From contig JAEWIG010000365.1 of the NCBI GenBank assembly GCA_023387295.1, positions 1-11,293 on the forward strand: a stretch of 11,293 nucleotides of DNA, in the 5' to 3' direction. Position numbers and translations under genes: made by a program. The stretch is from Bacillota bacterium (GTDB taxonomy: Bacteria > Bacillota > Bacilli > Bacillales > Cytobacillaceae). The notes under the pieces were generated by a model that saw only the letters and a list, made by a program, of their open reading frames with translations, had not been told where the DNA came from and searched no databases. Numbering within the stretch: position 1 is the first letter of the stretch; each line of letters opens with the position of its first letter. Below, piece after piece: positions 1 through 6,869 of this stretch.

Positions 1-128
1 AGTATGAACTGTGATATGGTTGCTAAAGCACCAACCCGTACAATCGTAACGCTCCACAATGATTGTCGTGCGGATTTTGGAACTCTTGACAGAGAGTAAT
101 CATCTCCAATATTTGAATTATTCGCCAT
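1..128 (-). CDS. NCS1-family permease (cytosine/purine/hydantoin type), N-terminal fragment
   Basis: This is the start of a gene that runs off the left edge; only 42 codons and two bases are present. The ATG at 128-126 follows a GGGAG ribosome binding site (138-142) at a normal distance. The peptide begins MANNSNIGDDYSLSRVPKS and continues through RQSLWSVTIVRVGALATISQ. This matches the usual beginning of cytosine/purine/hydantoin permeases: a short acidic cytoplasmic tail, a V-P-x-S-x-R-x-S-L stretch, then the first membrane helix. These are inner-membrane symporters for nucleobases or hydantoins. The start lies only 17 nt after the stop of the hydantoinase-like gene with no terminator between them, so it is probably the third gene of the sigma-54-driven operon and supplies its substrate. 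The substrate cannot be read from this fragment. Family assignment is from remembered N-terminal sequence and is fairly confident despite the short length. Confidence 0.72.
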   Translation of the reverse strand, partial: MANNSNIGDDYSLSRVPKSARQSLWSVTIVRVGALATISQFI

Positions 129-145
129 TATTATTAACTCCCTGT

Positions 146-1702
146 TTATAAGATTAATTCTCCAGTTGCCTTTGTTTTTACTCGTAGAATTTCTCCACGT
201 AAATATGCAAATGGATATTCTTCAACATATGAAACTTGAATGGAGCTTGGATTTGCTCCCTTTTCTAATACGATATTTTTACAAGTGCTCACTGCCTCTT
301 CGATAATTTCTTCTTTTGATCGATTGTTTAACCAATATACTTTGTCAATCACTCCACTTACTGGAGCAAAGCAAGCACCGATCGCACCACTAATTGGATA
401 CCCAGAAGGATTCATAACACGTTTATATTTTCCAAACAATCTTTCATTAAATAAAGGACTTCCTCCACCAACAAGAACGACAGGAAGTTCACTTTCATGA
501 TCCTGTAATAAATCTAAAACTGATTTAAGCTGACTCATTACATAACGGACAACCTCATTACACTCATTAAACGGTAAGCATTCTAACCTTGATACATCGA
601 TTTTTTGATCGTAAAAAGTAAGAGGAAATAACTTCAAGAAGCTATCACTAACTGTCCACGACTCTCCTCCCCATGCAAGACCCTCTTTCTCGATGTCCGT
701 CGAAATAGATGGAAGAATGTTGACTTGACCATTTTCAATTGAGGTCAAACTCCCTCCACCAAAAGGTAAAGTAATAAACTCAGGTATTACTAAACTAGCA
801 TCAATTCCAAAGAAATTAGTAGACATCGTCACTTCTTTTAACTGTCCATTCCTTACACGGCCTGCATAGATCTTACTTCCTCCAATATCAACTGCGATCA
901 TATCTTTTAACGAAGAAATGATTGCAGCACCTCTTAAACTATTTGTAACTCCTGATGCAATGGTCAAAACCGGAAACTCTATCGCTTCTTGAACAGTCAT
1001 GAGGGAGCCATTATTTTGTGTAAGCCAGAATGGGCATGTGAGTGACAAACTAGAAAAAATCGAAGCGAGCTCATCTAAAATTTCTCTACTTACTTTTGAT
1101 AACAGTGTATTCAATAAAGATGTGTTTTCCCTCTCGATATAGCCAATACTACCTAATTGATAAGATGTAGTAACCGAAATATTCGGAATTCTTTTCTTTA
1201 TTTCATTTTTCACATGAAGCTCTTCTGCCTCAAACATTGGTGAATAAGTACCAACAATACAAATTGCTTCGACAGAATCATTAGCAATCTTCTGACAAAT
1301 TAACTCAAGTTCATTATGATAGTCCATAACTTGACTGGATGTTCCATTATAGCAATTGTTACTTTCTAGATAGAAAACCTCTTTGAGAAAAGACTTCAAC
1401 GCAGGTGGCCAATTTAAAGCAGGTGTAATTTTTGAACGTTTATTTCCGATGCGAATCAAGGCTGTCTTCGCAATCAACTTTTCCTCAAATAAAGCATTTA
1501 TCACCTGGGTAGTACCAATAAAAATTCCCTTTATCTCTGCTGGACTAATACTTGTCCTTTCGAAAAGACTTTTAACAGCACAATAAACACCAGTCAATAT
1601 ATCTGAAGTAGTCATATGCTTAGCAGCTACCACTAGTCTACCTTGATCCGAAACTAAGACGACGTGTGTATTTGTACCCCCAATATCAATTCCAATTTTC
1701 AT
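146..1702 (-). CDS. Short hydantoinase/oxoprolinase A-like protein
   Basis: The protein has about 518 residues and the ASKHA-type nucleotide-binding fold of the HyuA/oxoprolinase family, which uses ATP to open cyclic amides such as hydantoins or 5-oxoproline. Visible motifs are MKIGIDIGGTNTH at the N-terminus (phosphate loop, DIGGTN 6-11), IGTTQVINAL at 62-71 (the family's GTT-x-x-NAL motif), a second phosphate loop VDIGGS at 271-276, FGGGS at 314-318 and VGGGSPL at 411-417. At about 520 residues it is shorter than classical HyuA (roughly 650-700), and no HyuB partner is present. The frame is open to an ATG at 1714, but AGGGG (1715-1719) abuts that codon; the ATG at 1702 lies 12 nt from it and gives the canonical family start. 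The gene overlaps the end of the DUF917 gene by 17 bp, indicating translational coupling. Family is confident; substrate is unknown. Confidence 0.88.
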   Translation of the reverse strand: MKIGIDIGGTNTHVVLVSDQGRLVVAAKHMTTSDILTGVYCAVKSLFERTSISPAEIKGIFIGTTQVINALFEEKLIAKTALIRIGNKRSKITPALNWPPALKSFLKEVFYLESNNCYNGTSSQVMDYHNELELICQKIANDSVEAICIVGTYSPMFEAEELHVKNEIKKRIPNISVTTSYQLGSIGYIERENTSLLNTLLSKVSREILDELASIFSSLSLTCPFWLTQNNGSLMTVQEAIEFPVLTIASGVTNSLRGAAIISSLKDMIAVDIGGSKIYAGRVRNGQLKEVTMSTNFFGIDASLVIPEFITLPFGGGSLTSIENGQVNILPSISTDIEKEGLAWGGESWTVSDSFLKLFPLTFYDQKIDVSRLECLPFNECNEVVRYVMSQLKSVLDLLQDHESELPVVLVGGGSPLFNERLFGKYKRVMNPSGYPISGAIGACFAPVSGVIDKVYWLNNRSKEEIIEEAVSTCKNIVLEKGANPSSIQVSYVEEYPFAYLRGEILRVKTKATGELIL

Positions 1703-2792
1703 TTGAAGGAACATCCCCTATCTTAGTAGGATTGGAAAAGTTTTTCGGAATTCCGAAGCTATTCGTACCTACTAGTCTGAGCATTTCATTCGTGTGAAAA
1801 ATACTTGGAGCTGGAACAATTAAAACAAGGACAAACATTCCTTCTCTAATGTCCGAAACAGACAAAGGTATTCCACTCTCGTAGGAAAGAAGAATGATTA
1901 AATCGGGAGTTGTGCTCATTTTTCCGTTTGAAATGGCCATCGTTAAAAATTCATTTTGAAAATAAATAGTTGCTTTCATTCCATTGAAGGATAATTGCCC
2001 AAGGAAGTGACAAGAACCTACCAGCACTTCCTCATCGAACCATCTATGAATGGAAGCAATGCGCCCCATAAATGCAACTTGTAAATCTCCATAAACGGAA
2101 TTAAAAAATAAATTTCTCAATGACTCTACCTTTTCTTCAACATTACCTATCAATAGAGCTTTCCCAATTTCTCGTGCTAATTTCAATGTTCCAGGAACCA
2201 TAACTGCCTGTAATTGTTGTCCATACATTCCAAAACAAGCCATATGACAATACCCGCTATTTTTATACATAAACGAAATGTATTCTTCTTCGAATTCTTG
2301 CTTGTTTGTAACGATTAACGTTTCATCTTTCGAAGATGCCACTAGCGGAAACACGGAAATTTCTGAATTATAAAACGTTGTCATCTCTAACTTCGGAAAA
2401 GCCCTTCCCATTCCGTCTCCATCAATAACAGGAATATTTCGTTCTAATGCAACAAGTAATGGAATTAAACCATTAATCCCACCTATTTCAATCGAAATTA
2501 CAGCTTCTGCATTTTTTCCTGTTATATCCTCATAAAGTTTTACCGTTTCAGCTGTTTCAAAACCAGCTGGTAAATCTTCATTGAATAACACCGTAGAACC
2601 GGCTATCGCTACAGGAACAATCCACTCATTCATTAGTTCAACAGCAGTTTTTACCCTTATCGTATCTGAGTCTTTCATAATCGAAAGTAATAAATACTCA
2701 ACTGCTTTAGTTTCCCCACCTCCACCGCTTGATAGTAATTTTGTTCCTAAACTAATGTAGGGAATATCATTTTTCGTGATCTTCCATCCCAT
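1686..2792 (-). CDS. DUF917 family protein (S-methyl thiohydantoin desulfurase-like)
   Basis: The protein has 368 residues of the DUF917 family (Pfam PF06032). Seen in the sequence are LGTKLLSSGGGGET at residues 16-29, EIGGINGLIPL at 102-112 and PVIDGDGMGRAFPKLEM at 121-137, the family's signature block, plus a C-terminal PDLIILL around 296-302. As I recall, Pfam has renamed this family after an S-methyl thiohydantoin desulfurase, which suggests cyclic thio-/hydantoin substrates. The pairing with a HyuA-like protein fits that: both families also occur fused in some fungal proteins (recollection, not checked here). It is the first gene of the operon, directly behind a sigma-54 promoter. The frame is open to a TTG at 2813, but that codon touches the -12 element and lies upstream of the predicted transcript start. 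The ATG at 2792 has AAAAGGTG ahead of it and gives a normal family N-terminus. Family confident, reaction inferred. Confidence 0.88.
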   Translation of the reverse strand: MGWKITKNDIPYISLGTKLLSSGGGGETKAVEYLLLSIMKDSDTIRVKTAVELMNEWIVPVAIAGSTVLFNEDLPAGFETAETVKLYEDITGKNAEAVISIEIGGINGLIPLLVALERNIPVIDGDGMGRAFPKLEMTTFYNSEISVFPLVASSKDETLIVTNKQEFEEEYISFMYKNSGYCHMACFGMYGQQLQAVMVPGTLKLAREIGKALLIGNVEEKVESLRNLFFNSVYGDLQVAFMGRIASIHRWFDEEVLVGSCHFLGQLSFNGMKATIYFQNEFLTMAISNGKMSTTPDLIILLSYESGIPLSVSDIREGMFVLVLIVPAPSIFHTNEMLRLVGTNSFGIPKNFSNPTKIGDVPSNENWN

Positions 2793-2802
2793 TGATACAC
2801 CA

Positions 2803-2810
2803 CACCTTTT
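2803..2810 (-). promoter_or_regulatory. Ribosome binding site fixing the DUF917 start
   Basis: AAAAGGTG stands 10 nt before the ATG at 2792. It lies inside the longer open frame that begins with TTG at 2813, so it argues for the ATG. It also coincides with the predicted sigma-54 transcript start (about 2805-2808), so only part of it may be present in mRNA made from that promoter. Confidence 0.6.
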
Positions 2811-2814
2811 CAAT

Positions 2815-2832
2815 ATGCAATTTCCGTGCCAA
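2815..2832 (-). promoter_or_regulatory. Sigma-54 (SigL) -24/-12 promoter
   Basis: Read on the minus strand the sequence is TTGGCAC-GGAAA-TTGCAT. It matches the sigma-54 consensus TTGGCAC-N5-TTGCW at every fixed position with the exact 5-nt spacing. It lies directly upstream of the DUF917 gene and downstream of a gene for a sigma-54 activator, on the same strand. Transcription should start about 12 nt past the GC of the -12 element, near 2806, giving a leader of only about 14 nt. Together with the downstream gene spacing this predicts a DUF917, HyuA-like, permease transcript that depends on SigL and the activator. Confidence 0.9.
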
Positions 2833-2871
2833 CTTCAAAGAAAATAAACAAACCCTTTATTTATTTGACAA

Positions 2872-2887
2872 TTTAGACGTTTCTAAA
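2872..2887. promoter_or_regulatory. Inverted repeat, candidate activator site (A)
   Basis: TTTAGA-CGTT-TCTAAA is a perfect 6-bp inverted repeat with a 4-nt centre. Its centre is about 73 bp upstream of the predicted sigma-54 transcript start, a position compatible with an enhancer-type site bound by a Fis-type helix-turn-helix dimer. No U-tract follows it on either strand, so it is not a terminator. Assignment to the neighbouring activator is inference. Confidence 0.4.
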
Positions 2888-2912
2888 CTATTATTTAAAA
2901 CTCTTTTCTCTC

Positions 2913-2935
2913 TCTCAGTTGAGAAAAAATGAGAA
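2913..2935. promoter_or_regulatory. Palindrome plus repeat half-site, candidate activator site (B)
   Basis: TCTCA-GT-TGAGA (2913-2924) is a perfect 12-bp palindrome. A second copy of its right half, TGAGAA, follows at 2930-2935, exactly 10 bp from the TGAGAA at 2920-2925. It is centred about 112 bp upstream of the predicted sigma-54 transcript start, a usual distance for upstream activator sequences. TTTCTC elements continue at 2969, 2989, 2999 and 3008, mostly at steps of about 10 or 20 bp, in a pyrimidine-rich run up to the activator's stop codon. Confidence 0.4.
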
Positions 2936-3019
2936 TTATATGCTTATATTTAGTGTTTTTTATATATTTTTCTCTGTTTTTATCAATTTTTCTCTTTTTT
3001 TCTCATCTTTCTCACTAAT

Positions 3020-4687
3020 TTATATTTTTAATTTTTTCATTCGCCGATATAATGTAGCAAGACTTATTCCGAGAGCCGAAGCTACTTTCTTCTTCCCTTC
3101 TGTATCCCAGCCGTACCTATCTAGTTGCTGCAGGATTTCCGTTTTATCAAATTTCCCTGGCTTTCTAGGCGTTGTTACTTTCTCTTTTAATGGAAGTTCC
3201 CCTCCATTTTTTGAGAATGAAGATGGTAAGCTATGTAATGTTACGGTATCGCCAATTTCTAATTCAACAAAATGTCTGACTACATTTTGTAATTCTCTTA
3301 TATTCCCAGGCCAATGATATTGTACAAGCCTATTAAGAACCTCTTCTGACAATTTTTTCGGTGAACGCTTCATCTCTTTTGAGAATTCACTCATATAATG
3401 CTCAATTAAAATCGGTAAATCCTCTTTTCGTTTACGAAGCGGAGGGATATGAATAGGAATAACACTTATTCGGTAATACAGATCTTCACGAAACTTCCCT
3501 TCTCTAACGAGATTCTCTAAATCCTGGTGTGTGGCCGTTATGATCCGCACATCAATATCCTTGCTTTTATTCGAACCGATCCGTTCGATTGTTTTTTCCT
3601 GTATTACGCGAAGGAGTTTTGCCTGTAAATAAAGAGACATATCACCAATCTCATCTAAAAAAATCGTTCCTTTGTTAGCCAATTCGAAACGACCAGGTTT
3701 ATCTTTGTCAGCACCAGTAAAAGCACCTTTTTCATACCCAAATAATTCGCTCTCGAGTAAGTTCTCAGGAATAGCAGCACAATTGATTGCAATAAACGGA
3801 TTATCCATTCGATCACTTTCATTATGAATCGATTGGGCAAATAACTCTTTTCCGGTACCACTTTCTCCACGGAGCATAATCGTTGCTTCGCCCTTAGATA
3901 CTCTTTTTGCTGTACTTATTGACATTTGAAGTGCTTCACTTACACCTTTTATTTCCTCAAATCGATGTAGTTTTCGATGTTTTTGCTCATTCTTTGCTCC
4001 TGATTTTGTTGGAATAAAAAGAAGAAATGATTCGATTTCGTTCTCTAAGTGGATTGGTTGAATCATTGTTAAAATTTCATAACCCTGATTTTGTTTGAAT
4101 TGTAAGTTTGCTTCTCCTTTTCTTCTTTGTTGTTTAATAATCTCCCAGCTCGTCGGTGTTAGTATTTGAGAAATTTCCTCTCCAATTAAGGTAGTTCTCC
4201 TATTTCCTACCATTACAGAAAGCTGATCATTAATTTCCTGAATAACTCCATTTCGATTAACTAAGCACAACGGTTCAGTAACAGCCGAAAATATTTTTGT
4301 TATTTCTACTCTTGTTACTTCATATTCACTTTTCCACTGTTCCTTCTCTATACTTTCACCAACCCATTTGGCGCCGAGTTCAGCCATTTTCTCCAAATAT
4401 TGAATACAACTCCGAAATTGATTCTCCAAACCCTCTTTTGGGAATAACAATAGAATCGCAATTACTTTAAATTTGCTTTTTATTGAGAAATAACCAGCTA
4501 GGGTAGATGACTCTCCACATTCTTTATAAGAAATATTGATTCCCGTTTGAAAGATATTTTTTAGCACACTCTGATCAACATTTACTCTTTTGTATAGTTC
4601 ATGTCGATCTTTTATCTCAATATAACCAGGTGTTGCTGAAAACACTTCAGTATTTAAAAACTCCTCATAACTCCTATACAATGACAT
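3020..4687 (-). CDS. Sigma-54-dependent transcriptional activator with PAS domain (RocR/BkdR type)
   Basis: The protein has 555 residues (558 if the ATG at 4696 were used; residue numbers here follow that longer form). Residues 1-120 are a poorly conserved, possibly GAF-like sensor; about 130-230 read as a PAS domain (FSAVTEPLCLVNRNGVIQEIN). The AAA+ domain spans about 245-480, with Walker A GESGTGKE 277-284, the sigma-54-contacting GAFTGA loop 324-329, Walker B TIFLDE 344-349, arginine-finger region FREDLYYR 402-409 and WPGNIREL 462-469. A Fis-type helix-turn-helix ends the protein (531-557, GKKKVASALGISLATLYRRM). No receiver domain is present, so it is probably controlled by ligand rather than phosphorylation. 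A CGGAG ribosome binding site abuts the upstream ATG but is 9 nt from the ATG at 4687, which I prefer. It sits directly upstream of a consensus sigma-54 promoter, its likely target. The inducer is unknown. Confidence 0.95.
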   Translation of the reverse strand: MSLYRSYEEFLNTEVFSATPGYIEIKDRHELYKRVNVDQSVLKNIFQTGINISYKECGESSTLAGYFSIKSKFKVIAILLLFPKEGLENQFRSCIQYLEKMAELGAKWVGESIEKEQWKSEYEVTRVEITKIFSAVTEPLCLVNRNGVIQEINDQLSVMVGNRRTTLIGEEISQILTPTSWEIIKQQRRKGEANLQFKQNQGYEILTMIQPIHLENEIESFLLFIPTKSGAKNEQKHRKLHRFEEIKGVSEALQMSISTAKRVSKGEATIMLRGESGTGKELFAQSIHNESDRMDNPFIAINCAAIPENLLESELFGYEKGAFTGADKDKPGRFELANKGTIFLDEIGDMSLYLQAKLLRVIQEKTIERIGSNKSKDIDVRIITATHQDLENLVREGKFREDLYYRISVIPIHIPPLRKRKEDLPILIEHYMSEFSKEMKRSPKKLSEEVLNRLVQYHWPGNIRELQNVVRHFVELEIGDTVTLHSLPSSFSKNGGELPLKEKVTTPRKPGKFDKTEILQQLDRYGWDTEGKKKVASALGISLATLYRRMKKLKI

Positions 4688-4696
4688 ACTCTCCAT

Positions 4697-4701
4697 CTCC
4701 G
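4697..4701 (-). promoter_or_regulatory. Ribosome binding site fixing the activator start
   Basis: CGGAG lies immediately before the ATG at 4696 with no spacing, and 9 nt before the in-frame ATG at 4687. Only the second ATG is at a usable distance, so translation probably begins at 4687 with MSLYRSYEEF. Confidence 0.55.
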
Positions 4702-4801
4702 ATGTGATTAAATATAAAGAAGGATTGAATTAAATTATATTTAGCAAATTTCTGACTTTTCTTTAGAATCCACACGTATTATTTTCCATAAAAGATATGT
4801 T

Positions 4802-4829
4802 ACTATAATAATGCTAGCATTAAAATCAA
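4802..4829 (-). promoter_or_regulatory. Candidate sigma-A promoter of the activator gene, with palindrome in the spacer
   Basis: On the minus strand TTGATT (4829-4824) and TATAGT (4807-4802) are separated by 16 bp, a plausible -35/-10 pair about 108 nt before the activator's start. The spacer and its edge hold a perfect 14-bp palindrome, TAATGCTAGCATTA (4809-4822), which could be an operator. A lone TATAAT nearer the gene (4739-4734) lacks a recognisable -35. The surrounding 4697-4900 is very AT-rich and holds no gene. Confidence 0.35.
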
Positions 4830-4900
4830 TAAAATTTAAATAAATAATCTCACTTTATAATTCATTAAATATTATCCTATATTACCCTATTTCCCCATAC

Positions 4901-4937
4901 AAAAAAGCGCTACCTGATAGTCAGTCAGATAGCACTT
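4901..4937 (-). terminator. Rho-independent terminator of mqo
   Basis: The arms at 4905-4917 and 4925-4937 form a 13-bp stem with two G-U wobbles and a 7-nt loop. On the minus strand the stem is followed by a run of T (4906-4901). It lies 24 bp after the mqo stop codon, separating mqo from the activator gene downstream. Confidence 0.9.
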
Positions 4938-4961
4938 ATAATATGTGTGGTTTCTTAATAT

Positions 4962-6500
4962 TTAACTGAACACTAGCTCCTTTTTCTTAATTACCTCTTT
5001 ATCTTCTTTCTCCACTTTTTCAATTAAACCAAGCGTATCTGCTGTTGAAGTATGAATTTCATGGAAAATCTCTGGGTTATCCATTAGTGACAAGCCATAA
5101 GAAGGAATCATTTCTTTAATCTTTGGTTCCCATTCATTCATTCGTTCAGGGAAGCATTTTGTCATGACTTCGAGCATGACGTGAACCGCAGTAGATGCTC
5201 CAGGTGAAGCACCAAGCAATGCTGCAATCGAACCATCTGTCGCAGTAATCACTTCCGTACCAAATTGAAGCGTACCTTTTCCGCCAGCTTCTGTATCTTT
5301 TATTACCTGTACGCGTTGGCCCGCTACTACTAAATCCCAATCTTCGAGCTTAGCATTCGGAATAAACTCACGTAATTCTTCCATGCGCTGTTCTTTTGAT
5401 AACATAACTTGCTGAATCAAGTATTTTGTCAATGACATTTCTTTTGCTCCTGCTGCTAACATCGTTAAGACATTATTCGGTTTAACAGAAGTTATTAAAT
5501 CAAACATTGAACCTGTTTTTAAGAACTTTGGTGAGAAGCCTGCAAATGGTCCGAATAGTAATGATTTTTTATTATCAATAAATCGTGTATCAAGATGCGG
5601 AACAGACATTGGAGGAGCCCCAACCTTAGCTTTTCCGTATACTTTAGCATGATGTTGCTCAGCTACAAATGGATTATTACATACCATAAATATTCCGCTT
5701 ACAGGGAATCCACCTATATGTTTAGACTCAGGAATACCGGTTTTTTGTAATAAATGTAGGCTTCCTCCCCCACCGCCGATGAAAACGAATTTGGCAGCAT
5801 GGCTTTCGACTTTCCCACTATCTAGATTCTGCACTTTCACTTCCCACAAGCCGTCGCTTGTGCGTTTAATATCTTTGACACTATGCTTATAGTTTACGAC
5901 AACATCATTGCTCTCTAAGTGGTCGAATAACATACGCGTTAAAGCGCCAAAATTGACATCCGTCCCAGAATCGATTTTTGTTGCCGCTATTGGTTCATTC
6001 GATGAGCGGCCTTCTATGATAAGCGGAATCCATTCCTTCAGCTTTTCAGGATCATCGGAAAATTCCATTCCTTGAAACAGAGGGTTATTAGAAAGCGCTT
6101 CAAAACGTTTTCTCAAGAAAGTAACGTTTTCCTCCCCTTGTACTAAACTCATATGGGGTATTGGCATAATAAAGTCCTGTGGATTACGAATTAGATTACT
6201 ATCTACAAGATAAGACCAAAACTGTCTTGAAAGCTGAAACTGTTCATTAATTTTGATAGCTTTGCTAATATCTATTGATCCGTCAGATTTTTCAGATGTA
6301 TAGTTAAGCTCGCACAATGCAGCATGGCCCGTACCTGCATTATTCCATTCGTTAGAGCTTTCTTCTCCTGCATTTTCAAGCTTCTCGAACACTTTTATTT
6401 CCCATTCTGGTGCTAATTCTTTCAGTAAAGATCCCAAAGTCGCACTCATAACTCCAGCACCGATTAAGATAACGTCTGTTTTTCCCTGTACGTCGCTCAT
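4962..6500 (-). CDS. mqo: Malate:quinone oxidoreductase
   Basis: The protein has 512 residues, the usual length for this FAD-dependent, membrane-associated enzyme that oxidises malate to oxaloacetate and passes electrons to quinone. It bypasses NAD-linked malate dehydrogenase in the TCA cycle. The N-terminal Rossmann motif is ILIGAGVMSATLG (11-23), followed by the family block EWNNAGTGHAALCELNYT (51-68). Also seen are IDSGTDVNFGALTRML, FVFIGGGGGSLHLLQ and near the end DGSIAALLGASPGASTAVH. There is no signal peptide or membrane helix, as is normal for Mqo. The ATG at 6500 is preceded by AAGGA about 8 nt away, with a second AGGAGG further upstream. It is monocistronic: its own terminator lies 24 bp downstream, and the next gene upstream is divergent. 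Frame and motifs look intact. Confidence 0.97.
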   Translation of the reverse strand: MSDVQGKTDVILIGAGVMSATLGSLLKELAPEWEIKVFEKLENAGEESSNEWNNAGTGHAALCELNYTSEKSDGSIDISKAIKINEQFQLSRQFWSYLVDSNLIRNPQDFIMPIPHMSLVQGEENVTFLRKRFEALSNNPLFQGMEFSDDPEKLKEWIPLIIEGRSSNEPIAATKIDSGTDVNFGALTRMLFDHLESNDVVVNYKHSVKDIKRTSDGLWEVKVQNLDSGKVESHAAKFVFIGGGGGSLHLLQKTGIPESKHIGGFPVSGIFMVCNNPFVAEQHHAKVYGKAKVGAPPMSVPHLDTRFIDNKKSLLFGPFAGFSPKFLKTGSMFDLITSVKPNNVLTMLAAGAKEMSLTKYLIQQVMLSKEQRMEELREFIPNAKLEDWDLVVAGQRVQVIKDTEAGGKGTLQFGTEVITATDGSIAALLGASPGASTAVHVMLEVMTKCFPERMNEWEPKIKEMIPSYGLSLMDNPEIFHEIHTSTADTLGLIEKVEKEDKEVIKKKELVFS

Positions 6501-6869
6501 GATACCCTTCCTTATCCTCCTATATTAACAAAAAGATTAGGTGCTCCTGCTAGAGTACAGTGTCACTAAATGCAAGGGGCTACCTTAGAACATACATTTT
6601 CTTTCCCAACCATAACAATATCATATACTATTATAATTATTTATCCATATAAATATCTACTATTATCTTAAAAATTACATACTATTTAATCTAGAAAAAA
6701 GGAATAAGTTCGTTTCCCTTCTAAATTTTGCTATTATAACTTTTTAAATTATTGAAATTGAATAAAATAATGCCATTTTACCCTATAGGATTTACAATTA
6801 AGATTGTCTTCCTCTATAGTATTTTAAAGTGAGACACGAATTCATAACTGTCTTTGAAAGGAGAGCAAT
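6501..6869. other. Divergent intergenic region between mqo and the radical SAM gene
   Basis: These 369 bp are strongly AT-rich and contain no convincing gene on either strand. The mqo side (about 6539-6585) has a GC-richer patch with imperfect inverted arms, AGGTGCTCC (6539-6547) and GGGGCTACCT (6576-6585), with one bulge and one mismatch. Between them is the short palindrome AGTG-T-CACT. This could be a weak leader structure of mqo, but no known riboswitch is recognisable. The plus-strand side carries the candidate promoter of the radical SAM gene. No CcpA cre consensus was found. Confidence 0.5.
6791..6820 (+). promoter_or_regulatory. Candidate sigma-A promoter of the YfkAB-like gene
   Basis: TTTACA (6791-6796) and TATAGT (6815-6820) are separated by 18 bp, about 50 nt before the start codon. 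The match to the vegetative consensus is moderate. Confidence 0.4.

Noticed and set aside
2792..2813. TTG at 2813 as the start of the DUF917 gene
   Set aside because: The TTG directly adjoins the -12 promoter element, upstream of the predicted transcript start, and the extension contains the ribosome binding site of the ATG at 2792.
2872..2887. TTTAGACGTTTCTAAA as a CcpA cre site
   Set aside because: It has the central CG and dyad symmetry but lacks the conserved outer TG and CA of the cre consensus, so it is better treated as a generic palindrome.
2967..3014. TTTCTC-rich tract as a CRISPR or tandem-repeat array
   Set aside because: The units are only 6-9 bp, irregular and without spacers; at most they are binding half-sites or low-complexity pyrimidine sequence.
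2919..3317. Plus-strand open frame of 132 codons opposite the end of the activator gene
   Set aside because: It is antisense to the Fis-type helix-turn-helix end of a clearly coding gene, translates to low-complexity Phe/Ser-rich sequence, and has no good ribosome binding site.
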